Assembly: GCF_002332425.1 (NCBI RefSeq)
Contig: NZ_NRGS01000004.1
Location: forward strand, 1 to 64,000
DNA: 64,000 bases
Reading direction: 5' to 3'
Source of the DNA: Brachybacterium alimentarium
GTDB lineage: Bacteria; Actinomycetota; Actinomycetes; Actinomycetales; Dermabacteraceae
The notes beneath the pieces are model-generated. The model saw nothing but the letters and a program-made list of their open reading frames with translations, searched no databases and was not told the origin of the DNA. The number at the start of each line of letters is the position of its first letter. Positions within the stretch are counted from its first letter, which is position 1. The translations under genes and the position numbers were made by a program. Below, in pieces: positions 1 through 8,145 of this stretch.

Positions 1-93
1 ACCACTTCCAGGGACTTGACCGGCTCCCGCCCGGATCATCGCCACCGGATCGGTCAGCTGACTCCCAGGCCGGCGCCCGCGGCCCTCCCGCAC

Positions 94-882
94 TCACGGC
101 ATAAGTGTGAGCAGCGTCGCATCGTCGTGCGGCTTCCGCGGCCTCCGTGCCGCCGGAAGCGCCCGCTCCCCCGCTCGGAGCCGCGCGATCACAGCGCGCG
201 GCTCCTCGGCGAGCGCCCCGGCCAGCGAGACGCTGTCGTGCTGGCCCAGCAGCTCGATCGCCCGCGTGATCCCGTCCGAGACGAGGTGGGCCGCAGCGAG
301 CTCCGCGATCGGCACCTGCCCGGTCAGCGCCTGGGCGGCCGCCTCCTCTTCATGCCGGGCCACCCAGAATCCGCCCTCTGTGTTGCGCCGGGCCTCGATC
401 GCCTCGGAGGTGCGCTCCGCGGCGACGACCTCGTCGATCCGCAGGTCGGTGAGGCGCTCCACGCTCCCGTCGCGACGGCGCAGCAGCAGGGAGGAGTCGC
501 ACAGCACCAGGTGCTCGAGCATCTCACCGACGCGTCGCACCGCGACCACGGTCGCCGACGGGGAGCCCGCCGCCAGATCGCACTCCCCTTCGTGCAGGGC
601 GCGCACGCTGCGGATCGCGGCGGCCAGAGCCCGGCTGAGGGGCACGTCAGGATCCTGGGCGGCGGTGAGCAGATGGGCGGCGAGCGTGTGGGAGAACCAG
701 GCGACGCTGTGCCGGCACCCGGCCCGGAAGCGCTGAGGCAGCCCGGCTCCGTCCAGCAGCACGGCGACGTCGCCGAGCGCCCCGGCCGCGTCCTCGTCGG
801 CCCCGGGGATCGCCGGGTCGGACAGCATCATGATGTGCACGTCGCCACTGTAGGCAGAGGTCTCGTGCCCGTCGAGGGACAT
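94..882 (-). CDS. PP2C-like serine/threonine phosphatase
   Basis: About 262 residues, the size of a stand-alone PP2C (PPM) domain. Visible PPM signatures are a DEDAAG stretch followed by VAVLLDGAG near the N-terminus, CDSS in the middle (the usual GDSR region) and HDDATLLTL at the C-terminus; the aspartates are those that normally hold the two metal ions. It probably removes phosphate from Ser/Thr on proteins in the cytosol, and the kinase at 8146-9540 is a possible counterpart. I chose ATG 882; an in-frame ATG at 921 would add 13 residues. A TACGGT -10 box lies just upstream of ATG 882. It is divergent from the ParA-like gene. The family call is firm; the substrate is unknown. Confidence 0.8.
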   Translation of the reverse strand: MSLDGHETSAYSGDVHIMMLSDPAIPGADEDAAGALGDVAVLLDGAGLPQRFRAGCRHSVAWFSHTLAAHLLTAAQDPDVPLSRALAAAIRSVRALHEGECDLAAGSPSATVVAVRRVGEMLEHLVLCDSSLLLRRRDGSVERLTDLRIDEVVAAERTSEAIEARRNTEGGFWVARHEEEAAAQALTGQVPIAELAAAHLVSDGITRAIELLGQHDSVSLAGALAEEPRAVIARLRAGERALPAARRPRKPHDDATLLTLMP

Positions 883-975
883 ATCCGGGGAAGCGACCGT
901 AGAGTGGGGCCGAACCACCATGCCGTGCGGCCGTCCTCGGACGTGCGGAGCCCAGGATCCGGAAGGGACTCACTG

Positions 976-2640
976 ATGATCGCGCAGGCGCGGATCACCT
1001 CCGACACCACCGCCACCGTGCACCTCTCCGACGAGACCGTCGAGGTCACAGGGGTCGATCTGTCGGAGATCCGCAACCGGGTGAAGCAGGTCTTCATCAC
1101 CGCCGCCCGTACCGGCGAGGAGTCCGTGGACGTGGTGATCGTCGAGCCCGACGTGCGCCACCACCTGCGCGTCGAGCCCACCGGCCGGATCGTCGGTCGG
1201 GCGTCCGACGACCGCCCCCTGTTCGGCCCCGCGATCGATGCGCCGCTGATCGCGCCGTCCCTCGACGAGCTGCCCACGGACGACACCGTGGATCTCAGCT
1301 CGCTCGATGCCGCCCTTCTCGGGCAGTCCGCGCCCAGCCCGGCCACCGGCGAGCTCCCCGCGATGCACTCCCATCGTGCTCGTCGTCGCCGCGCCGCGCT
1401 GCCCTCCTCCTCGACGTCCGGCTCCTCCGTGTCCTCGGCTCCTTCCGCGGCATCGGCCGGTTCATCGCTCTCCCCCGCCTCGGCGACGTCCGCAGCGTCG
1501 GCACCGTCGGCCCCCACTGCTCCTTCCGCCGCGTCGGCCCCCTCCGCCGGGTCCGCGCCCTCCGCCCCCTCCGCTGCGGAGGCCCCCTCCGCGGACTCCG
1601 CTTCCCCCGCACACTCGGCGCCCACCGCGCCCTCCTCACGCCAGGACCCCATGAGCAACACCGAGAAGCGACCGCTGCCCCCGCGCACGGTCCCCACCGC
1701 GGATTCCCGCCCCACCCTGCAGGATCTGCAGTCCTCCACCTCGAAGCCCGAGAAGGTCAAGGCCACCCTCGGCTTCCCCGGCTTCATCACCAAGGTGACC
1801 GGAGGCGCGATCTCCCCGCGCCCGAACCGGCGCGAGCGCCTCGAGACCGAGCGCCTCGAGCGGATCCGTCGGCCCCTCGAGGGGCCGCGCAACATCGCGG
1901 TCGTGAACCTCAAGGGCGGCGCGCACAAGACCACCGCCTCGCTGATGATCGCGGCGACGCTCGGCGTGACCCGCGGCGGCAACGTGCTGGCCTGGGACAA
2001 CAACGAGACGCGCGGCACGCTGGGCTGGCGCGGGGTGCCCACCGATCACCACCGCACCGCCGTGGACCTGCTCACCGACATCGACGCGCTGCGCGCCCCC
2101 GATGCGAGCAACGCGGACCTGGATCCGTACGTGCGCCCCCAGGGCGAGATGCGCTTCGACATCCTCGCCTCCGACGAGGACCCGGGCTCGGCCGCCTCGA
2201 TCGACGAGAACGCCTTCGCCGAGCTCAACGACGCCCTCTCGCGCTTCTACCGGATCAAGGTCATCGACACCGGGAACAACGTGCGTGCCTCGAACTGGCT
2301 GGCGGCCGTGCGCAACGCCGATCAGCTCGTCATCGTCTCGACCGTGCGCGAGGACACCTTCAACGCGGCCGCCTGGATGATCGACGAGCTGCGGGCGACG
2401 GGCCTGGCCGAGCAGGTCGATCACGCGGTGACGATCCTGTCGCACTCCTCGAAGGGCAAGTTCGACCCCACCCTGCGCAGTCGCCTGATCGCCCACTTCG
2501 GCGCACACACGCGCGCCGTCACCGAGGTGCCCTACGAGCAGCAGTTCGTGGACGGCTCGCACCTGGACTGGGGCCGGATCTCGCCGAAGACCAAGGAAGC
2601 CTGGCTCGACGCCACGGCTCTCATCATCGACGGACTCTGA
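976..2640 (+). CDS. ParA/MinD-like ATPase with A/P/S-rich linker
   Basis: 554 residues. Residues 1 to about 130 form a folded N-terminal part, about 130-215 is a low-complexity Ala/Ser/Pro linker, and the P-loop ATPase occupies about 300-554. The ATPase begins NIAVVNLKGGAHKTTAS, a deviant Walker A with signature Lys 313 and P-loop Lys 318, but a His where ParA and MinD usually have Gly. WDNNETRGTLGW follows and fits the MinD/ParA switch region. ATG 976 is preceded by GGAAGG at proper spacing; the long open frame before it is antisense to the phosphatase. There is no parB, parS-like repeat or replication gene nearby, so a plasmid partition role is not supported. A membrane or pole positioning role, or a part in secretion, is inference only. 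Confidence 0.8.
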   Translation: MIAQARITSDTTATVHLSDETVEVTGVDLSEIRNRVKQVFITAARTGEESVDVVIVEPDVRHHLRVEPTGRIVGRASDDRPLFGPAIDAPLIAPSLDELPTDDTVDLSSLDAALLGQSAPSPATGELPAMHSHRARRRRAALPSSSTSGSSVSSAPSAASAGSSLSPASATSAASAPSAPTAPSAASAPSAGSAPSAPSAAEAPSADSASPAHSAPTAPSSRQDPMSNTEKRPLPPRTVPTADSRPTLQDLQSSTSKPEKVKATLGFPGFITKVTGGAISPRPNRRERLETERLERIRRPLEGPRNIAVVNLKGGAHKTTASLMIAATLGVTRGGNVLAWDNNETRGTLGWRGVPTDHHRTAVDLLTDIDALRAPDASNADLDPYVRPQGEMRFDILASDEDPGSAASIDENAFAELNDALSRFYRIKVIDTGNNVRASNWLAAVRNADQLVIVSTVREDTFNAAAWMIDELRATGLAEQVDHAVTILSHSSKGKFDPTLRSRLIAHFGAHTRAVTEVPYEQQFVDGSHLDWGRISPKTKEAWLDATALIIDGL

Positions 2641-2651
2641 GCCCGGGGCCC

Positions 2652-2681
2652 GGCCCGGCGCGTCGTCCACAGCGCCGGGTC
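2652..2681 (+). terminator. Probable terminator after ParA-like gene
   Basis: Inverted repeat with arms CCCGGCGC (2654-2661) and GCGCCGGG (2672-2679) around a 10-nt loop, 12 bp after the stop codon. There is no U-tract, which is common for actinobacterial terminators. Confidence 0.5.
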
Positions 2682-2709
2682 CCGCCCAGCGGCTGTCAGC
2701 CGCGAGGCC

Positions 2710-2715
2710 TAGGCT
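2710..2715 (+). promoter_or_regulatory. -10 box, leaderless SNF2 gene
   Basis: TAGGCT ends 7 nt before ATG 2723 and no Shine-Dalgarno sequence is present, so transcription should start at or next to the start codon. No good -35 is visible. Confidence 0.5.
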
Positions 2716-2722
2716 GGATCCC

Positions 2723-5700
2723 ATGCCCCTGCGTCGTCTGAGCCTCGTCGTCGACGACGACCTGGGCCCCGCCCTCTGGGTGCGCGAGCAGACCGCGCCG
2801 GGCCGGGCGAGAGCGCTCGAGGACCTCTCCGGCCTGCGCGCCGACGCCCCGCCCGCGATCGCGGAGGCCCTGGCGGACGCCCCGGACCACCTGCGTCATC
2901 GGGTGAGGATCCCCGGTCGCGACGGCGACCGCCGGGTGCCCGCCCTGCCGCTCGCCGGCACCTCTCTGACCGCGTTCGTGGGCGCCGCCGCGGAGCTGCT
3001 CCGCATCCGCTTCGGCGAGGATCTCACCGCCCAGCTCTCCGCCCTGCTCACCGACGGCGCCGCCGCCCGCCTCACCGGCGAGCTGGTCGCCATGCCCGAT
3101 CTGCTCGCCGCCATCGTGCTGGATCTGCGCGCCCGCGAGGTGGTGGACGGCCGGGCGATGCGGGTGCGGGCCCGCGAACGGTTCGGCCGCCCCGTGCTCG
3201 AATGGCGGGCCCCGGAGCGTGACGCCCCGGAGCTGCTGCACGCCCTGGTCGACGGTCACGCCCGCCCGGCCTTCGCCGAGCACCTGCGGCAGGCTCCGGC
3301 CCCGGCGGAGGACGCCGCAGGAGTGCTGTGGGCACTGGCGGACGACGGGGAGCTGCGCGCCGACCTGCCCGCCCAGCGTCGTCTCACCGCCGCTTTCGAC
3401 GCCTTCGTGGACTCCGGCCGGCCCGGCGTGCAGCTCGCCTCGACCGACAGCGAACTCGTGGTGCGCCTCTTCCAGCCGCCCGTGGGCACGGCCTGGCCGC
3501 TGCAGACCTGCCTGCGCGAGCCCAGCGGGGCCGTGCACCCCGTGGCGGACCTGCGCGCCGTCGGCGACCTCACCACCGCGGGCGCGGCCGAGACGTCGGC
3601 CGCCGTGATGCGGCTGGCCCCCACGGTGCGCGACGCCGCGGTCGACGACACCGGGGTGGACTGGCTGCTGACCACGGCCGAGGCCGGCGAGTTCCTCTCC
3701 CGGGACACCCCTGCCCTCGAGGAGGCCGGGGTGACGGTGCTGCTCCCGCGCGACTGGACCACCCAGCGCACCACGCTGCGCCCCCAGGAGGCCGAGGAGG
3801 AGAACGGCCAGGAGCGCGAGAAGAAGGCCTCCGGGGTGGGGCTCGGCGCGATGGCCTCCTTCCGCTGGCGGGTCGCCGTGGGCGACACCGAGCTCACCGA
3901 GGAGGAGATGGAGGAGATCCGCGAGGCCCAGAGCGAGCTGGTGCTGCTGCGCGGGCAGTGGGTGCGGCTGGACCCGACCACGCTGCGCGCCGCCGAACGC
4001 TTCCTGGACGCCTTCGCCTCCCGCACCCGCGGAGCGCGCCTGGCCACCGGGCCCGACGGGATCGCGCCGACCCCGAGCGGCCTCCCGCCCCGGCACGCTC
4101 CCGCCGGCTCGTCGGCCCCCGCACTGCCGGACCTGCCGCCGCGGCCGGCGGAGGTCGAGGGCCGGGCGCCCTGGCTGGAGATGTTCTCGATGATCCTCTC
4201 GCCCGACGCGGCCGACGTGGACTTCGGGATGTCCGCCCTGGTCTCCGGCGGTCGCCACGGGCTGGCACGGCTCCTGCCGGGAGCCGAGGGAGCATTCCCC
4301 CATCCCCCGCCCCGCAGCCTGCGGGCGACCCTGCGCCCGTACCAGCTCGACGGCGTGAACTGGCTGTGGGCGCTGGACCGGATGGGCCTGGGCGGGATCC
4401 TCGCCGACGACATGGGACTGGGCAAGACGATGCAGGTGCTCGCCCTGCTGTGCCGCGAGCGCGAGGGCACCCACCCCTTCGGCCGCGAGCGACCCGACGC
4501 CGAAGCCCATGAGGTCCCCGATGTCGCCTCCGCCCCGGCACCGGGCTCCCTGGGCCCCACCCTGCTGGTGTGCCCGATGTCCGTGGTCGGCGCCTGGCAG
4601 CGGGAGGCGGCGACCTTCGCCCCGGAGCTCTCGGTGCACGTGCATCACGGCGGGAACCGGCTGCGCGATGAGTCCTTCGTGGCCGGGGCCGCCGATCTCG
4701 ACCTGGTCATCACCACGTACTCCCTGCTCGCCCGGGACCTCGCGGTGCTCTCGGCGGTCCCGTGGCATCGCATCGTCCTGGACGAGGCGCAGCACGTGAA
4801 GACCCCCGGCACGCAGGTCACGCGCGCCGCCCGCACCCTCACCGCGCCGCATCGCCTGGCCCTGACCGGCACCCCGGTGGAGAACAAGCTCGCGGACCTG
4901 CACTCCCTCATGGAGGTCGCCAACCCCGGCCTGCTGGGCAGCGCCGCCTCGTTCCGCGACCGGGTCGCGACCCCGATCGAGGAGGACGGCGACAGCGGAG
5001 CGCTCAGCCGGCTGAAGCTCGTGACCTCGCCGTTCATCCTGCGCCGGGTGAAGACGGACCGCTCGATCATCAAGGACCTGCCGGAGAAGAACGAGCTCAC
5101 CCAGGTCGTGAACCTGACCCCGGAGCAGGCCGGGCTCTACCAGGCGCTGGTGGACGACCTGATGGTGAAGATCGACGGGGCCGACGAGAAGGCCCGTCGC
5201 ACCCTCGTGGTCTCGACGATCACCCGTCTGAAGCAGGTGTGCAACCACCCCGCCCACTACCTCGGCGACGGCACGCCGATGCTGCGGGAGGGCCAGCACC
5301 GCTCGGGCAAGCTCGAGCTGATCGACGACGTGCTCGGGGCGGCCTTCGCCGAGGGTGAGAAGGCCATCCTGTTCACCCAGTTCACGACCTTCGGCCGGCT
5401 GCTCGTCCCCTACTGGGAGGAGAGGTTCGCGGAGTACGGGATCAGCGTGCCCTTCCTCCACGGCGGCGTCTCCAAGCACGACCGCGATCAGATGGTCGCC
5501 GAGTTCCAGGGGCAGCGGGACCGGCCGGGCCTGATGCTGCTGAGCCTGCGGGCGGGCGGCACCGGGCTCACCCTGACCGCGGCCAACCACGTCGTCCATC
5601 TGGACCGCTGGTGGAACCCGGCGGTGGAGAACCAGGCCACCGACCGCGCCTTCCGGATCGGTCAGCGCAAGGACGTCACCGTGCACAAGCTGGTCAGCGC

Positions 5701-5848
5701 CGGCACGGTCGAGGAGAAGATCGACACGGTGCTCGCCGACAAGCAGTCCCTCGCCGATATGACGATCAGCCCCGGCGAGGACTGGCTCTCCTCCCTGGAC
5801 GACGACCGGCTGCTGCGTCTGCTCCGCCTGGACGAGGAGGACTCATGA
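2723..5848 (+). CDS. SNF2-family DEAD/DEAH helicase
   Basis: 1041 residues. The N-terminal half (about 1-530) has the length and position of the bacterial SNF2-associated region. The C-terminal half holds a complete SNF2 ATPase: DDMGLGKTMQ (motif I), DEAQH (motif II), LTGTPVENKL (motif III), FLHGG, then RAGGTGLTLTAANHVVHLD and DRAFRIGQRKD (motifs V and VI). It is an ATP-driven double-stranded DNA translocase; bacterial members are linked to DNA repair or RNA polymerase recycling, and the exact job here is not shown. It overlaps the SWIM gene by an ATGA junction, so the two are translationally coupled. Confidence 0.93.
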   Translation: MPLRRLSLVVDDDLGPALWVREQTAPGRARALEDLSGLRADAPPAIAEALADAPDHLRHRVRIPGRDGDRRVPALPLAGTSLTAFVGAAAELLRIRFGEDLTAQLSALLTDGAAARLTGELVAMPDLLAAIVLDLRAREVVDGRAMRVRARERFGRPVLEWRAPERDAPELLHALVDGHARPAFAEHLRQAPAPAEDAAGVLWALADDGELRADLPAQRRLTAAFDAFVDSGRPGVQLASTDSELVVRLFQPPVGTAWPLQTCLREPSGAVHPVADLRAVGDLTTAGAAETSAAVMRLAPTVRDAAVDDTGVDWLLTTAEAGEFLSRDTPALEEAGVTVLLPRDWTTQRTTLRPQEAEEENGQEREKKASGVGLGAMASFRWRVAVGDTELTEEEMEEIREAQSELVLLRGQWVRLDPTTLRAAERFLDAFASRTRGARLATGPDGIAPTPSGLPPRHAPAGSSAPALPDLPPRPAEVEGRAPWLEMFSMILSPDAADVDFGMSALVSGGRHGLARLLPGAEGAFPHPPPRSLRATLRPYQLDGVNWLWALDRMGLGGILADDMGLGKTMQVLALLCREREGTHPFGRERPDAEAHEVPDVASAPAPGSLGPTLLVCPMSVVGAWQREAATFAPELSVHVHHGGNRLRDESFVAGAADLDLVITTYSLLARDLAVLSAVPWHRIVLDEAQHVKTPGTQVTRAARTLTAPHRLALTGTPVENKLADLHSLMEVANPGLLGSAASFRDRVATPIEEDGDSGALSRLKLVTSPFILRRVKTDRSIIKDLPEKNELTQVVNLTPEQAGLYQALVDDLMVKIDGADEKARRTLVVSTITRLKQVCNHPAHYLGDGTPMLREGQHRSGKLELIDDVLGAAFAEGEKAILFTQFTTFGRLLVPYWEERFAEYGISVPFLHGGVSKHDRDQMVAEFQGQRDRPGLMLLSLRAGGTGLTLTAANHVVHLDRWWNPAVENQATDRAFRIGQRKDVTVHKLVSAGTVEEKIDTVLADKQSLADMTISPGEDWLSSLDDDRLLRLLRLDEEDS

Positions 5849-6582
5849 GCATCAGGCTCGTCTCCCGCCGCGGAGCGATCGGGAAGAGCTGGCATGCGGC
5901 CGCCCTGCGCGACGCCGCCGAGCGCCTGCTGGGCGTGGGCCGTGCCGGCAGCGGGAAGGCCGACGCCCGCGCCGGGCGCGTGCAATGGCTCGATGTGGAG
6001 GCCGGGACCGCGCGCGGCGACGTGCTCGATGCCGACGGCGAGCTCCACCAGGCCCGGCTCGACCTCCCCCCGTACTCGCCGGACGACCGCGAGGAGTTCG
6101 TGCGGATCGCCCGGTCCCGGCCCGAGCTGCCCGCCCGCCTCGCCGGCGGCATCTACCCCGAGGAGTTCGAGCGCACCCTCGCCGGCTCCGAGCTCTCCCT
6201 GCTGCCGCGCGACGCCTCCGAGCTCAGCCACGACTGCTCCTGCCTGGACTGGCCCGGTCCCTGCCGTCACGTCGCCGCGCTCACGTACGTGCTGGTCGAA
6301 GCGGTCGACGAGCATCCCGTGCACCTGCTGACCCTGCGCGGGCTCACCCTCGAGGACCTCGTCGCCCCGCGCGAGACCGCGGGATCCGGCGGAGCGGACC
6401 GCGAGGAGGAGCCGGCACCCCCGCTCCCCGCCTACGACCCCGCCCGCACCGACCCGGAGCTGCTCGCCGCCGCGATCGGTCCCGGGCCCGCGCAGATCAT
6501 CGCGGCGTTCTACGGGTCGCAGGATCGCGCCGGGTCCGAGGACCTCGCCGCTGACGACCACCCGCCCGACGACCTACAGTGA
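5845..6582 (+). CDS. SWIM zinc-finger protein
   Basis: 245 residues. The SWIM signature C-x-C-x6-C-x-H reads CSCLDWPGPCRH in the middle of the protein, followed by a helical HVAALTYVLVEAVDEHP segment. SWIM domains bind zinc and are thought to mediate DNA or protein contacts. In bacteria SWIM proteins are known to be encoded beside SNF2 ATPases, as here, and the ATGA overlap suggests equal production and a physical complex. The tail (about 185-245) is acidic, rich in Pro and probably disordered. No enzyme motif is visible. Confidence 0.88.
   Translation: MSIRLVSRRGAIGKSWHAAALRDAAERLLGVGRAGSGKADARAGRVQWLDVEAGTARGDVLDADGELHQARLDLPPYSPDDREEFVRIARSRPELPARLAGGIYPEEFERTLAGSELSLLPRDASELSHDCSCLDWPGPCRHVAALTYVLVEAVDEHPVHLLTLRGLTLEDLVAPRETAGSGGADREEEPAPPLPAYDPARTDPELLAAAIGPGPAQIIAAFYGSQDRAGSEDLAADDHPPDDLQ
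6575..6580 (+). promoter_or_regulatory. -10 box inside upstream stop region
   Basis: TACAGT overlaps the last codons of the SWIM gene and ends 7 nt before ATG 6588. It would give the serine hydrolase its own leaderless transcript despite the tight spacing. Confidence 0.45.
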
Positions 6583-6587
6583 GAGCC

Positions 6588-8132
6588 ATGCCCACCCGCA
6601 CCACCGCTCTTCCCCAGTCCGCCCTCACCGAGATCACCGCACTGTTCGACGATGCCGTCGCACAGCACCGGACGTCCGGGGTGACCTGGGCGATCGTCGG
6701 AGGCCACGGCGATGCGCAGGCCGTGCTGGCCCATGGCGCCGCCGGCCACCACGAGCTGCAGGACGGCTCCCCGGCGCCCGGCTCCTCGCCCCTGGACCGC
6801 GCGACCGTCTCCCGCATCGCCTCGATGACCAAGTCCTTCACCGCCGCGACGATCCTCGCCCTGCGCGACGAGGGCGCCGTGCGCCTGGACGACCCGGTCG
6901 CGCAGTACGTGCCCGAGGCGGCCGACGCCTTCGAGGTCGCCTCCGACGACCCCCGGATCACCCTGCGCCACCTGCTCACGATGGGTGCCGGCCTCGTCAC
7001 CGACAACCCGTGGGGCGACCGCCAGGAGGCGATGACCCCCGAGCAGTTCGCGGACACCCTGGCCGGCGGCCTCGGCCACGTGCACCGCCCCGACACCGGC
7101 TTCGAATACTCCAACACCGGATTCGCCCTGCTGGGCCGGGTCATCGACGAGGTGACCGGCTCGGACTATGCCGGCGAGATCCGCCGCCGCTTCCTCGACC
7201 CGCTCGGGCTCGAGGCCACCGGATGGTCCGCCGAGGAGATCGACACCGCGCATCTGGCCACCGGGCACCGCCTGGGCGACCGCGCCGACGCCACCCGCTT
7301 CGAGCCGGTGCCGCTGGACGCCCCCGGCGTCTACGGCGCGATGGCCGGGCTGTTCTCCACGGTCGACGACGTCGCCACCTGGATGCGCTTCCTCGCCGCG
7401 GCCGACGCTCCCGACGCCGCGGACCGGGACCAGGAGCTGCTGTCCACCGCCTCCCGCCGCGAGATGCAGCAGCTGAAGCGTCACCATCCGCTGCGCGCGC
7501 TCCCCGCCGGCGAGGACGGCCACTCCCCCGGCTTCGACCGGATCCGCGGCTACGGCTTCGGGCTGGTCGTCGAGCAGTTCCCCGACCTCGGGGACGTCAT
7601 CTCCCACTCCGGCGGCTATCCCGGCTACGGCTCCTTCATGGTGTGGAGCCGGGCCTCCGGCGTCGGCATCGTGGCGCTCGCGAACTCCAAGTACGCGCCG
7701 GCCGTGCCGCTGTCGATGCAGGCCCTGCGGATCCTGCAGCGTGAGTCACCGGCCCTGTTCACCCCCGCGCCGACGACCGCTGCGCCGCGCACCCTCGAGG
7801 CCGCCGACGGTGCTCTGACCTGGCTGCGCACTGCGGACGATGCCGTGGCCGACGCCTGGTTCGCTGACAACATGGACCTCGATACGTCACGGACGGAGCG
7901 TCGGCGCCGCCTGGAGACCGCCCTCGTGGCGACCGGCCTGACGAAGGAGTCCGTGGCGGCTCTGCGCGTCGAGGACGCGACCGTGCTGAGCCGGGCGCAG
8001 CTGCGCTGGGTGCTGCCGGGATCCGGGAAGGGCGAGGCGAGCACGCCGTCGTTGCGCATCGATCTGCTGATGGATCCGCGGCGCGAGGCGCTCATCCAAT
8101 CCCTGGACACCACGGCGGTCGTCCCCCGCTGA
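6588..8132 (+). CDS. Beta-lactamase family serine hydrolase
   Basis: About 514 residues. The class C beta-lactamase/DD-peptidase fold is shown by SMTK (catalytic Ser and Lys, about residue 82), EYSNTGFALLG (the YxN motif) and SHSGGYPGYG (the third H-x-G type motif). A C-terminal extension of about 110 residues after the catalytic domain resembles the extra domain of larger esterases and peptidases of this group. No signal peptide is visible, so it is probably cytosolic. ATG 6588 fits the leaderless -10 box; a GTG at 6579 overlaps the upstream stop and is the alternative. It is convergent with the kinase gene, with only 13 bp between. Substrate unknown. Confidence 0.88.
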   Translation: MPTRTTALPQSALTEITALFDDAVAQHRTSGVTWAIVGGHGDAQAVLAHGAAGHHELQDGSPAPGSSPLDRATVSRIASMTKSFTAATILALRDEGAVRLDDPVAQYVPEAADAFEVASDDPRITLRHLLTMGAGLVTDNPWGDRQEAMTPEQFADTLAGGLGHVHRPDTGFEYSNTGFALLGRVIDEVTGSDYAGEIRRRFLDPLGLEATGWSAEEIDTAHLATGHRLGDRADATRFEPVPLDAPGVYGAMAGLFSTVDDVATWMRFLAAADAPDAADRDQELLSTASRREMQQLKRHHPLRALPAGEDGHSPGFDRIRGYGFGLVVEQFPDLGDVISHSGGYPGYGSFMVWSRASGVGIVALANSKYAPAVPLSMQALRILQRESPALFTPAPTTAAPRTLEAADGALTWLRTADDAVADAWFADNMDLDTSRTERRRRLETALVATGLTKESVAALRVEDATVLSRAQLRWVLPGSGKGEASTPSLRIDLLMDPRREALIQSLDTTAVVPR

Positions 8133-8145
8133 CCTCACGCCCCGG

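Noticed and set aside
976-2640. Plasmid or ICE partition locus
   Set aside because: No ParB, replication, conjugation or integrase gene nearby and no parS-like array; the neighbours are ordinary chromosomal genes.
2696-5686. Long minus-strand open frame opposite the SNF2 gene
   Set aside because: Composition-driven shadow frame: low-complexity His/Gly/Arg-rich translation with no motifs, fully inside a gene with intact helicase motifs.
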